A stretch of 64,000 nt of DNA from NCBI GenBank assembly GCA_002418265.1, contig DIDS01000014.1, forward strand, positions 1 to 64,000, given 5' to 3'. Source of the stretch: Acidimicrobiia bacterium UBA5794 (GTDB lineage: Bacteria; Actinomycetota; Acidimicrobiia; Spongiisociales; UBA5794). Position 1 is the first letter of the stretch; each line of letters begins with the position of its first letter. Below the pieces are notes generated by a model that was given only the letters and a program-made list of their open reading frames with translations, did not search any database and was not told the DNA's origin. The translations under genes and the position numbers were made by a program. Below are positions 36,417 through 45,592 of the stretch, one piece after another.

Positions 36417-37374
36417 ACTCCCCCTCATTTCGGTTGTGATCCCGGTATACAACGAGGAACACAACATCCAGCCCCTGTACGCGCGACTCAATGCCGCCAC
36501 GGCAGCCCTTCAGGGACGGTACCGGTTCGAGTTCCTCTTCACCGACAACCATTCAACTGACCGAACCTTTGACGAGATCCGATCGCTGTCGAACGGCGAT
36601 CCTCGGATACGCTGCTTGCGATTCTCCAGAAACTTCGGATTCCAGCGTTCAATTCTCACCGGATATCGAGCAGCACACGGGGCTGCCGCTGTTCAGATTG
36701 ATGCCGATCTTCAGGACCCCCCCGAGCTCATACCGCGCTTTCTTGAGAAATGGGAAGCTGGCTACACGGTTGTCTATGGCGTCCGACGACACCGAAAGGA
36801 GGGCCGTTTCATCACTTGGACTCGTTCGATGTTTTACCGGCTCATCAACGCGCTGAGCGCCGACGACCTCCCAGCCGATGCCGGGGACTTCCGGCTCGTC
36901 GATAGGAAGATCCTCGACGCCCTCGGGGAGATCGACGATTACCACCCGTATTTGCGTGGCCTCATAGCCTCGTTCGGCTTCGAACAGGTGGGCATTGAGT
37001 ACGACCGGGAAGCACGGCAGCGTGGTGCATCGAAGTTCACGTTCCAAAAGCTGGTCGGTCTCGCCATGGATGGCATCTTGTTGCACTCAGTGGTGCCGCT
37101 GCGAATCGCAACGCTCATCGCCTTTGTGATGTCGATCATCATGCTGATTGGAATCGGCGTTTACGCCTCCGGACGGATTATTTTCGACCAACCGTGGCCC
37201 GCAGGTTTCGCATCACTCGCAATTCTCACGATGACCGGAATCATTCTCAACGCAGTGTTCCTTGGGGTCATTGGCGAATACCTCGGTCGCATGTATCAGC
37301 AGGTGAAGCGGCGTCCAATCACACTCGTCGAGGCCGAGATCCCGAGCCGAATGCCAGAGAATCAAGTCAGCTGA
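36409..37374 (+). CDS. Undecaprenyl-phosphate glycosyltransferase (GtrB/ArnC type)
   Basis: This 321-residue GT2 enzyme has VVIPVYNEEHNI, an FTDNHSTDRT loop, QIDADLQDPPEL (the DXD motif) and RQRGASKFTFQKLVGLA, followed by two transmembrane segments (about 230-252 and 265-290) and a cytosolic tail. This is the layout of GtrB, which loads a sugar on undecaprenyl phosphate. The product is the kind of donor that GT87/GT-C proteins use, and one such gene lies 356 bases away on the other strand. It ends the rfb operon. Confidence 0.9.
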   Translation: MAELPLISVVIPVYNEEHNIQPLYARLNAATAALQGRYRFEFLFTDNHSTDRTFDEIRSLSNGDPRIRCLRFSRNFGFQRSILTGYRAAHGAAAVQIDADLQDPPELIPRFLEKWEAGYTVVYGVRRHRKEGRFITWTRSMFYRLINALSADDLPADAGDFRLVDRKILDALGEIDDYHPYLRGLIASFGFEQVGIEYDREARQRGASKFTFQKLVGLAMDGILLHSVVPLRIATLIAFVMSIIMLIGIGVYASGRIIFDQPWPAGFASLAILTMTGIILNAVFLGVIGEYLGRMYQQVKRRPITLVEAEIPSRMPENQVS

Positions 37375-37729
37375 GCCATGTGCCCACTACGCGCTCTGGC
37401 ATTGCGCGCCCAGGTTCCAACAGCTGTATCTTTGTCGAATCTTGCTCCTGGAGCAGCGGACCTCATAACGCTTCGTCCGCGTACACGGCTCTCTTCTGCG
37501 GTGCCGTGTGTCGAGGGTTGAGGGTCGCGGACGGGCAGTGGGTACCGACGAACATGATCACGTGGTCCGCGTCCAACGCTGTTTCCCGAGCATCGACGAG
37601 CGACCGTAGCACGGCGAAGGACGGTTTCCTTGGACTCGGTCCGGTCTTAGAGGTGCGTGGCTCGATTTTCATTGATACACGCGCCATCACCGGGCAGTCT
37701 CTGGGTGAGTCGACCGGGGGTACCCCGAT
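37375..37729. other. Intergenic stretch without a recognisable gene
   Basis: These 355 bases lie between convergent genes. A 75-codon frame on the minus strand (37463-37690) resembles no family I know and lacks a ribosome-binding site. No repeat or good hairpin stands out. It may be the remnant of a lost gene. Confidence 0.4.
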
Positions 37730-39070
37730 TCACGCGATTTGAGCCTCGGACCGCGGATTCGCATGGGGCTGGGAAATGGAAATAACGAGAGCAATCAGAA
37801 TGAGGCCAACAACCAGTACCCAGTAGTTGATGAAGGCCTGAAAGCCCGTGACGAAGACAACTGCAAACACAGCACTCAGCCCGATGAAGAACCGATATAC
37901 AGCGCCTCCTCTTCGCCCAACCAAGATTCCAGTGATCACCGCGAGGGAGTATGAAAGCCATCGAGGCACGTTCAGACCCATCCCAGCGAGTCCCAGGCTG
38001 TCTGGCCGATAGGGCGCCTCGAAGGTCTTCCCGTTTATCGTGCTGAGTATTGATGGAGCATCGAGAATCAAGAACGGAAGATAAGTCGTGAATACTGCCG
38101 CCCCTATCACCCAGATCCGTCGCCACCTGCCCTTGTCGGGCCAAAGCAACAACACAGGGAGTGCAAGAACGAAGTAGGACTTCGTTGACAAAGCCAACCC
38201 AAGAAGCAACGCCGATGCCAACCATCTCGTCTTCCAAAGCATGGCTGCTCCAAGGAACAGCGGGAGTGCCAACAGGTCTGTCCAACCGCCCGAAATCATT
38301 ACTCCGAGAGGCGGCATGGCAACAAACACCAAAGCAAGCGCAATCCGGGCGGATGCAGCTTCTGTGTCCATCTTGGACCACGGAGAAACAATCAAAGTCA
38401 CGAAACACGCGGCCGCAACAACCGTCGCCCAACGTGGATCTCCGAAGGACCATTGCGCGCTCACGTATGCCATCATCGCCGTAGGTGGATAGACATAGCC
38501 CTCGAATACATCACCGGGACGAGCTAAAGGGCTTGTGTCTATCGCTCTCGCCGTGACGTAGGGGTTCCTGCCGTTGGCAAGCTCAATGGCTGCCGAACGA
38601 TGGATCTCCAGAACGTCAATGGGTTCGCGTGGTTCGTCGACTATGAGCAGGCCCATGACCACGATCAATCCGGTCAGTGCGGTACACAGGAGCAACCTTC
38701 CGCCACGGTTCACCATCCTCGAGCGTTGCCCACGCGAGACAGAGACGATCAGGGAGACCGAGATGATCGACACGACAACCAACACAATGTAGGTCACTGA
38801 TTCCCCGTAGACGCTCACACCCCAGACCGCAAGCAAGACCGAAATAAACACGGCGGTGATCGCAATCGGTTTCGCGGACGCACCGAGCAATCTCCATCTC
38901 GGTGTGAATGCAGCTGCCACGCAGAGCAAGGTGGCAATTATTGCGAGTGGTGACGTTTTCGGCGAGTTCGGAACAAGGAGACCCAGACATACGAGACTCG
39001 CGAGAGCAAGCGACTCAAACGCTATCAGCGGTGTCGACGTGATTGATACTGACAAATCGGGATCATTCAT
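37730..39070 (-). CDS. GT87-like polytopic glycosyltransferase (paralogue)
   Basis: This 446-residue membrane protein has about ten or more hydrophobic segments and the same loop as the gene at 27482: GRNPYVTARAID and EGYVYPPTAMMAY, plus GWTDLLALPLFL and LALSTKSYFVLALPVLL. The start at 39070 (MNDPDLSV) is chosen since the upstream extension is low in hydrophobicity and rich in Arg, Pro and His, unlike coding sequence of this family. It probably uses a polyprenyl-phosphate sugar at the outer membrane face. It closes the glycan region. Confidence 0.8.
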   Translation of the reverse strand: MNDPDLSVSITSTPLIAFESLALASLVCLGLLVPNSPKTSPLAIIATLLCVAAAFTPRWRLLGASAKPIAITAVFISVLLAVWGVSVYGESVTYIVLVVVSIISVSLIVSVSRGQRSRMVNRGGRLLLCTALTGLIVVMGLLIVDEPREPIDVLEIHRSAAIELANGRNPYVTARAIDTSPLARPGDVFEGYVYPPTAMMAYVSAQWSFGDPRWATVVAAACFVTLIVSPWSKMDTEAASARIALALVFVAMPPLGVMISGGWTDLLALPLFLGAAMLWKTRWLASALLLGLALSTKSYFVLALPVLLLWPDKGRWRRIWVIGAAVFTTYLPFLILDAPSILSTINGKTFEAPYRPDSLGLAGMGLNVPRWLSYSLAVITGILVGRRGGAVYRFFIGLSAVFAVVFVTGFQAFINYWVLVVGLILIALVISISQPHANPRSEAQIA

Positions 39071-39206
39071 TGCAAACCTCGACAGACCGTCGGCACGAAT
39101 GCGCCCAGACTGTAGGAAGGCGCTGGGTCTTGACGCTTGAGCGTTGCGCCGATTCGGACTCCTGCGGTGTTGGTGTGGGGGCTGGGTTCTGTGGGAGACT
39201 GGTGGT

Positions 39207-40001
39207 ATGTGGCGTTGGCTGTTGATCGGGGTGGTTGTTTTGGTGGGCGTGGGAGTCACGCTGTGGGCGTTCCAGCGTCGACTCATCTATTTTCCGAGCC
39301 AGGCGGTCGGGAACATTCCCGCCGGGGCCGAGGAGGTCCGGTATCCGACCGCCGACGGGTTGGAGCTGACGGCATGGTTCGTTCCGAGTGTCGGACCTGC
39401 CGAAGGAACCGTCATCGTGTTTCCGGGGAATGCTGGCAACCGATCAGGACGCCTCCCGCTTGCAAGGGCATTGGCTGACGCTGGCTATGGGACCCTCCTC
39501 GTCGACTATCGCGGCTATGGAGGCAATCCCGGATCTCCCTCAGAGGAAGGTCTACGACTTGACGCCCGTGCAGCGCTGGCCTATCTCAATTCGCGCGTCG
39601 AGCGCGGCGCCATCATCTACTTTGGTGAGTCACTCGGTTCAGGGGTCGCCCTCGAGCTCGCCGTCGAGCATCCTCCTGCAGCGGTCGTGCTGCGATCACC
39701 GTTCACGTCCCTGGATGGGGTCGCCTCGGTGCACTACCCCTACCTCCCCGCGTCCCTGCTCTTGCGGGACCGGTTCGACAACGCCACGACGATTCCCGAT
39801 GTTGAGGTACCGATCTTGATCATCGCCGGATCACAGGACCGGATCGTCCCGACCGAACTGAGCCGGGAACTATACGACCATGCACGCGACCCCAAAGAGC
39901 TGGTGATCATCGACGGTGTCGACCACAACGACGCCGCCCTCGTTGCCGGAGCTGAGATGATCGATGCTGTGACCGGATTCCTCGACCGGGTCACGGAGTG
40001 A
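39207..40001 (+). CDS. Alpha/beta hydrolase (BEM46-like)
   Basis: This 264-residue protein has an N-terminal membrane anchor (about 2-22) and an alpha/beta-hydrolase domain: VIVFPGNAGNRSGR (oxyanion loop), VDYRGYGG, YFGESLGSG (nucleophile Ser), IIAGSQDRIVP (acid) and DGVDHND (His). The triad is intact. The start at 39207 places the anchor at the very N-terminus. Its stop is one base from the stop of the convergent atpC. The substrate is unknown; peptidase or esterase activity is possible. Confidence 0.87.
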   Translation: MWRWLLIGVVVLVGVGVTLWAFQRRLIYFPSQAVGNIPAGAEEVRYPTADGLELTAWFVPSVGPAEGTVIVFPGNAGNRSGRLPLARALADAGYGTLLVDYRGYGGNPGSPSEEGLRLDARAALAYLNSRVERGAIIYFGESLGSGVALELAVEHPPAAVVLRSPFTSLDGVASVHYPYLPASLLLRDRFDNATTIPDVEVPILIIAGSQDRIVPTELSRELYDHARDPKELVIIDGVDHNDAALVAGAEMIDAVTGFLDRVTE

Positions 40002-40002
40002 G

Positions 40003-40341
40003 CTACACGGCCGGTTCAGATTCCGCTACTTCGGCTTCACGCAGCTCGACTGCGGCGCGGCGGGCATCTTCGACGGTGCCTTCGGTGAGTTCGGCACGGT
40101 CGGTGAGGAGTGTCACCTGGTTGCGGTAGATCTGGAGGAAGCCTCCGTGGATGCCTGCAATCGTGACACCGTCTTTGTGGACAACCTTGACCGCTCCCGT
40201 TGACAGTGCAGCCATCGTTGGTTGGTGATCGGCAAGCACCCCGATGTCACCCTCAGTGGTGCGTGCGGTGACGAGTTCTGCCTCACCGGACCACACGACC
40301 GCCTCGGGTGTGACGATATCGACCTGGAAGCTGCGTGCCAT
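40003..40341 (-). CDS. atpC: ATP synthase subunit epsilon
   Basis: This 112-residue protein is the epsilon subunit of the F1 central stalk. The N-terminal beta-sandwich is complete (FQVDIVTPEAVVWSGEAELV, GDIGVLADHQPTMAAL). After about residue 85 only about 27 residues remain, so the C-terminal helical hairpin that inhibits ATP hydrolysis in many species is shortened. It overlaps the end of atpD by one base and is the last gene of the operon. Confidence 0.93.
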   Translation of the reverse strand: MARSFQVDIVTPEAVVWSGEAELVTARTTEGDIGVLADHQPTMAALSTGAVKVVHKDGVTIAGIHGGFLQIYRNQVTLLTDRAELTEGTVEDARRAAVELREAEVAESEPAV

Positions 40342-41765
40342 CAGACCCTCGCCTCAAGCTCCTTGGCCTTTGCCATTGCTTCTTCGGCACCACCGACCAT
40401 GTAGAACGCCTGCTCGGGAAGATGGTCGAGCTCGCCGTCGAGAAGCGCCTTGAACGACGCAATCGTCTCGTCACGTGGCGTGAACACACCTGGCTGACCG
40501 GTGAACTGCTCAGCCACGAACATGGGCTGGGACAGGAAGTTCCTGATACGCCGAGCACGGTTGACGATCAGCTTGTCCTCCTCGGAAAGCTCATCCATAC
40601 CGAGGATCGCGATGATGTCCTGAAGATCGTTGAAGCGCTGCAACACCAACTGAACCCGTGTCGCAACCGTGTAGTGCTCGCTACCGACGATCTGGGGGTC
40701 AAGGGCACGTGAACCCGAGTCGAGCGGATCCACAGCCGGGTAGATACCGAGGGCCGTCAGCGGTCTCGACAGCACGGTCGTCGCATCAAGGTGAGCAAAC
40801 GCCGTATGAGGTGCAGGGTCGGTGATGTCGTCCGCAGGCACATAGATCGCCTGAAGTGACGTGATCGACCGGCCACGAAGCGACGTGATGCGCTCCTGGA
40901 GCGCACCCATCTCAGACGACAGCGTCGGCTGGTATCCCACTGCAGACGGCATACGACCCAACAGCGTCGACACCTCAGAACCGGCCTGTGTGAAACGGAA
41001 AATGTTGTCGATGAACAACAACACATCCTGTTGCTGCACATCACGGAAGTACTCAGCCATCGTCAGTGCCGAGAGCGCCACACGGAGACGCACACCGGGT
41101 GGCTCATCCATCTGGCCGAACACGAGCGCAGCCTTGTCGATGACACCGGATTCCTGCATCTCACGGAAAAGGTCGTTGCCCTCACGGGTGCGCTCACCCA
41201 CACCGGCAAACACCGAAACACCACCGTGGTGTGTCGCAACACGGTTGATCATCTCTTGGATCAGCACTGTCTTGCCAACACCAGCACCGCCGAAGAGACC
41301 GATCTTTCCACCTTCGAGATACGGCGAGACCAGGTCGATGACCTTGATCCCGGTCTCGAACATCTTCTTTTGCGGCTCCACATCTTCAAACGGAGGAGGA
41401 TCGCGGTGGATCGGCCACCGTTCACCGTCAAAGGCCAGATCGGGTGCATCGAGCGAGTCGCCCCACGTATTGAAGATGTGCCCGAGAGTCTGATCCCCCA
41501 CCGGGACCGTGATCGGGACACCGGTGTTGCGAACCTCGGCACCACGCACGACGCCGTCGGTTGGTGCGAGCGCAACCGCCCGGACGCGGTCGTTTCCGAG
41601 TTGCTGTGCGACCTCGCACTTGACCGTTGACTTGATGCCTTCGACCTCGATGTCCACTTCGATCGCAAAGTTGATCTCGGGCAATGCGTCCGTTGGGAAC
41701 TCGACGTCTATCACCGGACCGGCTACTTTGACGATGCGGCCCGAAGCGAGGGTTGTGACGCTCAT
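40341..41765 (-). CDS. atpD: ATP synthase subunit beta
   Basis: This 474-residue catalytic subunit has Walker A GGAGVGKT at about 159-166, the GERTREGND stretch, Walker B region VLLFIDNIFRFTQAGSEVS and the ALGIYPAVDPLDS segment. The start at 41765 (MSVTTLASGRIVKVAGPVIDV) is the family start; the longer open frame has no support. It lies 22 bases after atpG and overlaps atpC by one base. Confidence 0.97.
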   Translation of the reverse strand: MSVTTLASGRIVKVAGPVIDVEFPTDALPEINFAIEVDIEVEGIKSTVKCEVAQQLGNDRVRAVALAPTDGVVRGAEVRNTGVPITVPVGDQTLGHIFNTWGDSLDAPDLAFDGERWPIHRDPPPFEDVEPQKKMFETGIKVIDLVSPYLEGGKIGLFGGAGVGKTVLIQEMINRVATHHGGVSVFAGVGERTREGNDLFREMQESGVIDKAALVFGQMDEPPGVRLRVALSALTMAEYFRDVQQQDVLLFIDNIFRFTQAGSEVSTLLGRMPSAVGYQPTLSSEMGALQERITSLRGRSITSLQAIYVPADDITDPAPHTAFAHLDATTVLSRPLTALGIYPAVDPLDSGSRALDPQIVGSEHYTVATRVQLVLQRFNDLQDIIAILGMDELSEEDKLIVNRARRIRNFLSQPMFVAEQFTGQPGVFTPRDETIASFKALLDGELDHLPEQAFYMVGGAEEAMAKAKELEARV

Positions 41766-41787
41766 GTGATGCTCTCCGTCTCGTTTC

Positions 41788-42669
41788 TCAACCGTGGGAC
41801 AGCGCCTCGGCGCCGCCAACGATCTCACTGATTTCTGTCGTGATCTCTGCCTGACGCGCCTGGTTGGCCTCACGGGTCAACAGGCGGGTCAGTTCTTCTG
41901 CGTTCTCGGTTGCTGCCTTCATCGCTCTTCGGCGTGCAGCGTGCTCAGATGCTGAGGCTTCGAGCAACATCCCGAACATGGTTCCTTCAAGGTAACGAGG
42001 GAGCAGGCGCCCCAGGATCTCCTCAGCCGACGGTTCGAACTCGTAACCCACGGGGGCATCCACCGTTCCGTCCTCGGCCTCGGGGGGCTCGATGGGCAGG
42101 ACCGGCCATTTCTCAGCGAGCTGCGTCAGCGCCGAAAGGTATTCCGTTGTGTACGCCTCAACGGCGTCGACACGCCCCGATGCGTACTCGTCGAGCACGA
42201 TGTTGGCCAACGACCTCGCATCGGCGTAGGTGGGGGTGTCTGTGACGGCAAGCCACTGGTGACTGATCTGATACTTGCGATACCTGAAGTAGCCAAGCGC
42301 CTTTGCACCCACCGTGTACAACCGCACATTGCGGCCCGCAGCCTCGTGTGTCGCGACCGCATGCTCCGCCAAACGGATGACCGACGAGTTGTAGCCACCG
42401 GCAAGCCCGCGATCCGATGTCACCACGAGGACCCCAACACTGTTGACCTCGCGGTGTTCAAGCAACGGATGTGACAGCGAACCTGTTGCCGCACCGATGT
42501 TGCGGATGACATCGTTCATCTTTTCGGTGTACGGCTTGGCCTGCGCGACGCGCTGCTGGGCTTTCCCGATCCGTGCCGTTGCAATGAGCTCCATTGCACG
42601 CGTGATCTTCATCGTCGATTCGACGCTCTTGATCCTCCGGCGGATCTGACGAACTTCAGCAGATGCCAC
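41788..42669 (-). CDS. atpG: ATP synthase subunit gamma
   Basis: This 293-residue rotor-shaft subunit begins with the family-typical VRQIRRRIKSVESTMKITRAMELIA helix and ends with MKAATENAEELTRLLTREANQARQAEITTEISEIVGGAEAL. It starts with GTG at 42669, six bases after atpA. A short insertion around residues 195-212 (EPPEAEDGTVDAPVG) is typical of loop variation in actinobacteria. Confidence 0.96.
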   Translation of the reverse strand: MASAEVRQIRRRIKSVESTMKITRAMELIATARIGKAQQRVAQAKPYTEKMNDVIRNIGAATGSLSHPLLEHREVNSVGVLVVTSDRGLAGGYNSSVIRLAEHAVATHEAAGRNVRLYTVGAKALGYFRYRKYQISHQWLAVTDTPTYADARSLANIVLDEYASGRVDAVEAYTTEYLSALTQLAEKWPVLPIEPPEAEDGTVDAPVGYEFEPSAEEILGRLLPRYLEGTMFGMLLEASASEHAARRRAMKAATENAEELTRLLTREANQARQAEITTEISEIVGGAEALSHG

Positions 42670-42675
42670 GGTTCG

Positions 42676-44205
42676 CTACGCCCCCGAACCCGCGTCTGCG
42701 GGACCGAGGCTGCCCTTGTATCCCTCGATGATCGCGATGAACTCATCCTCGGGTAGTTCGCCCGTGTCGACGACAGCCGAAAGCACCGAGCCGTAGCGGG
42801 ACCGTGCAAATTCACGAAGACCCGTTTCGAACTTGGGGACATTCGCAGGGTCGACATCGTCCATGTGGCCCTCGGTCACAGCGAACAGCACGAGCGCCTG
42901 TTCCTCGACGGGAACCGGCTCGTACTGGCCCTGCTTGAGGACCTCGACAACGCGACGCCCACGGTCGAGCTGGGCGAGGGATGTCGCATCCAACTCAGAA
43001 CCGAACTCTGCGAATGCTTCCAGTTCACGGAACTGGGCAAGGTTCAACCGCAGTGGACCCGCAACCTTTCGCATCGCCTTGACCTGGGCTGCACCACCGA
43101 CGCGGGAAACCGAGATGCCTGCGTTGATGGCAGGGCGGATGCCTGAGAAGAACAGATCGGTCTCAAGGAAGATCTGTCCATCGGTGATCGAAATCACGTT
43201 CGTTGGAATGTATGCCGAAACGTCGTTCGCCTTCGTCTCGATGATCGGAAGACCGGTCATCGAACCTGCGCCGAGCTCATCAGAAAGCTTGGCGCAACGC
43301 TCAAGCAGTCTGCTGTGGAGATAGAAAACATCACCCGGATACGCCTCACGCCCGGGAGGGCGACGAAGCAGAAGCGAGATCTCACGATAGGCAATGGCCT
43401 GCTTGGTGAGGTCGTCAAAGATGACAAGGGCATGCTCGCCGTTGTACATCCAGTACTGACCGATCGCCGAACCGGCATACGGTGCATACATCTGGAGGGC
43501 CGCCGAGTCACCTGCAGACGCGTTCACGACAACCGTGTACTCCATGGCACCGGCCGCAGTCAGCGTGTCGACGACCTCAGCAACCGTCGAGTTCTTCTGC
43601 CCGATCGCGACGTAGATGCACTTCACGCCGAGACCCTTTTGGGCCAGGATCGTGTCAACGACGATCGCCGTCTTCCCGGTCTGTCGGTCACCGATGATGA
43701 GCTGGCGCTGACCACGACCGATCGGTGTCATGGCGTCGATCGCCTTGATACCGGTCTGGAGCGGTTCATGAACCGGTTGACGCTCGACAACCGAAGGTGC
43801 CTGCGTTTCGAGGAAACGTCGTTCGGTGGTGTTGATCTCACCTTTGCCATCGATTGGGTGTCCGAGGGGGTCGACGACGCGACCCAACAGTGCGTCACCG
43901 ACCGGGATGGAAAGCACCCGACCCGTTGAACGGACCTCGTCGCCTTCTTCGATCCCTGATGCGTCACCCATGATGACGGCACCAATCGAATCCTCATCGA
44001 GGTTCAGGGCAACGCCAAGAAGGCCTCCAGGGAATTCGAGGAGCTCAGATGCCATGGCACCCGGCAGCCCTGAAACGCGGGCGACACCGTCGCCAACGGA
44101 CAGGACGTAGCCCATTGTTTCTGCTTCCAGTGAGGGCGACCAGCCCTCAAGGTTTGCCCGGAGCGATTCGGTGATGTCTCCGGTGTCGAACGTGAGTTCA
44201 GCCAT
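42676..44205 (-). CDS. atpA: ATP synthase subunit alpha
   Basis: This 509-residue non-catalytic nucleotide-binding subunit has Walker A GDRQTGKT at 172-179, ECIYVAIGQK-type sequence (here KCIYVAIGQKNSTV), ALVIFDDLTKQA and the GRPAINAGISVSRVGGAAQ-type region (here RPAINAGISVSRVGG). The full family length is present. It lies six bases after atpH in the operon order atpZ-I-B-E-F-H-A-G-D-C. Confidence 0.97.
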   Translation of the reverse strand: MAELTFDTGDITESLRANLEGWSPSLEAETMGYVLSVGDGVARVSGLPGAMASELLEFPGGLLGVALNLDEDSIGAVIMGDASGIEEGDEVRSTGRVLSIPVGDALLGRVVDPLGHPIDGKGEINTTERRFLETQAPSVVERQPVHEPLQTGIKAIDAMTPIGRGQRQLIIGDRQTGKTAIVVDTILAQKGLGVKCIYVAIGQKNSTVAEVVDTLTAAGAMEYTVVVNASAGDSAALQMYAPYAGSAIGQYWMYNGEHALVIFDDLTKQAIAYREISLLLRRPPGREAYPGDVFYLHSRLLERCAKLSDELGAGSMTGLPIIETKANDVSAYIPTNVISITDGQIFLETDLFFSGIRPAINAGISVSRVGGAAQVKAMRKVAGPLRLNLAQFRELEAFAEFGSELDATSLAQLDRGRRVVEVLKQGQYEPVPVEEQALVLFAVTEGHMDDVDPANVPKFETGLREFARSRYGSVLSAVVDTGELPEDEFIAIIEGYKGSLGPADAGSGA

Positions 44206-44211
44206 CGTGCC

Positions 44212-44754
44212 TCAACCCCATTGCTCTCGAAGCTCGGTGAACCGGTGTTGTACCGACCCATCGAGCACGGTGTCTCCGACCTTTGTCACCACGCCGCCGA
44301 TGACGGAGGGGTCGACAATGACCTTGACTTGGATCTTCTTACCTGTCGCTGTCGCGATCGCCGCACTGAGACGCCGGATCTGCTCGTCGTCGAGAGGGAG
44401 TGCCGTGCGGACCTCCGCCACAACCTCACCTTCGGCGTCGGCTGCCAGTTCGGCGAGTCGTCGCGCAATGTCGCCAAGGTTCTTCGCCTGCCCTGCGGCA
44501 ACGATGAATCCCATGGCTGCAACGGTCACCTGTGACGCGCGTCCACCGAGGATGTCACCAACGATCCCCTGCTTGCGTTCACCGGGGATTCTCGGATCGG
44601 CCAGCGTTTCGACCAGTTCAGCGTGTCCGCTCAGACCAGATGCGGCACGGTACAACTCATCGATCGCTGCGGCCGGATCTTGTTCGGCGTGCGCAATGTC
44701 GATGAGCGCTGCGGCGTAGCCATCAACGTGACTCTGTGCGGTACGTGTCTTCAT
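44212..44754 (-). CDS. atpH: ATP synthase subunit delta
   Basis: This 180-residue peripheral-stalk subunit has the OSCP/delta signature region in its C-terminal half (VVAEVRTALPLDDEQIRRLSAAIATATGKKIQVKVIVDPSVIGGVVTKVG, read in parts), including the conserved DPSVIGG. It is a separate gene, unlike the mycobacterial b-delta fusion. It sits three bases after atpF. Confidence 0.94.
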   Translation of the reverse strand: MKTRTAQSHVDGYAAALIDIAHAEQDPAAAIDELYRAASGLSGHAELVETLADPRIPGERKQGIVGDILGGRASQVTVAAMGFIVAAGQAKNLGDIARRLAELAADAEGEVVAEVRTALPLDDEQIRRLSAAIATATGKKIQVKVIVDPSVIGGVVTKVGDTVLDGSVQHRFTELREQWG

Positions 44755-44757
44755 CGG

Positions 44758-45333
44758 CTATTGCACTCCACCGAGTTCATCGATGTAGCGATCAACGAGC
44801 ACACGCTGCTGGTCGGAATCCAGACTGGATCCAACAACACGCTCGGCAACGTTGATCGACAAGTCCGCCACCTGTCGCTTGAGTTCATCGGCCACCCGTG
44901 CACGTTCAGCAGCAACCTCTTCACTCGCTCGTGCCTTGATGGCGGCGGCTTCCGTTTCGGCACGCGTCACGATGTCCGCCTTGACGGCGTCCCCCGCATC
45001 GCGAGCCTCGGCCATGATCTTGGCGGCCTCATCCTTTGCACCTGCCATCTGCGACTTGTAGTCGTCAAGAAGGGATGCTGCTTCCTGCTTGGCCTGCTCC
45101 GCCGCTGCGAGTTCGCTCCTGATGGCGTCCTGACGGGCTTCGAGCGTCTTCTTCACTGCCGGAAGCGCAAACTTCCAGACAACGAGGAAGATGATCGCAA
45201 AGGCAATGATGCCTGCGATGAGCTCTTCGGGTGCTGGCAGAAGCAGATCAATTCCGCCGGATTCCTCGCCTGTCTCAGCTGAGATCAGAACGGGTTCTGC
45301 GGTGGCGAGGATCAAATTCCATGCCTGGTACAT
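44758..45333 (-). CDS. atpF: ATP synthase subunit b
   Basis: This 191-residue stator subunit has one transmembrane segment near residues 34-56 (ELIAGIIAFAIIFLVVWKF) followed by a long charged, Ala/Glu-rich helix (ARQDAIRSELAAAEQAKQEA) that dimerises. The N-terminus before the membrane segment is longer than in E. coli, as in other actinobacteria. It lies nine bases after atpE. Confidence 0.94.
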   Translation of the reverse strand: MYQAWNLILATAEPVLISAETGEESGGIDLLLPAPEELIAGIIAFAIIFLVVWKFALPAVKKTLEARQDAIRSELAAAEQAKQEAASLLDDYKSQMAGAKDEAAKIMAEARDAGDAVKADIVTRAETEAAAIKARASEEVAAERARVADELKRQVADLSINVAERVVGSSLDSDQQRVLVDRYIDELGGVQ

Positions 45334-45342
45334 GTTCGGCTC

Positions 45343-45570
45343 CTAAGCGATGAAGAAGAGAACGAATCCGATGAGCGCAAGTGCCTCGGTGAAGGCAATA
45401 CCGAGAAACATCGTCGTCCTCGCCACACCTGCAGCCTCAGGCTGACGGGCCATCGCCTCAATGGCGGAACCAGCCACGATACCGATACCGATACCAGGCC
45501 CGATCGCCGCAAGACCGTACCCGACGAGCTTGAGGGCTCCTGCAAGTGCATCCGCTGATGCGAAATCCAT
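45343..45570 (-). CDS. atpE: ATP synthase subunit c
   Basis: This 75-residue hairpin protein forms the rotor ring. The glycine motif GPGIGIGIVAG lies in helix 1, the polar loop is ARQPEA (R42-Q43-P44) and the ion-binding Glu is E62 in FTEALALIG. The residue after the Glu is Ala, not Ser/Thr, so it should be proton-coupled rather than sodium-coupled. Confidence 0.96.
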   Translation of the reverse strand: MDFASADALAGALKLVGYGLAAIGPGIGIGIVAGSAIEAMARQPEAAGVARTTMFLGIAFTEALALIGFVLFFIA

Positions 45571-45592
45571 GTGAGTGTCCTTCCTTACCTAT

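Noticed and set aside
37463..37690. 75-codon minus-strand gene
   Set aside because: No ribosome-binding site and no recognisable family; listed only as an intergenic stretch.
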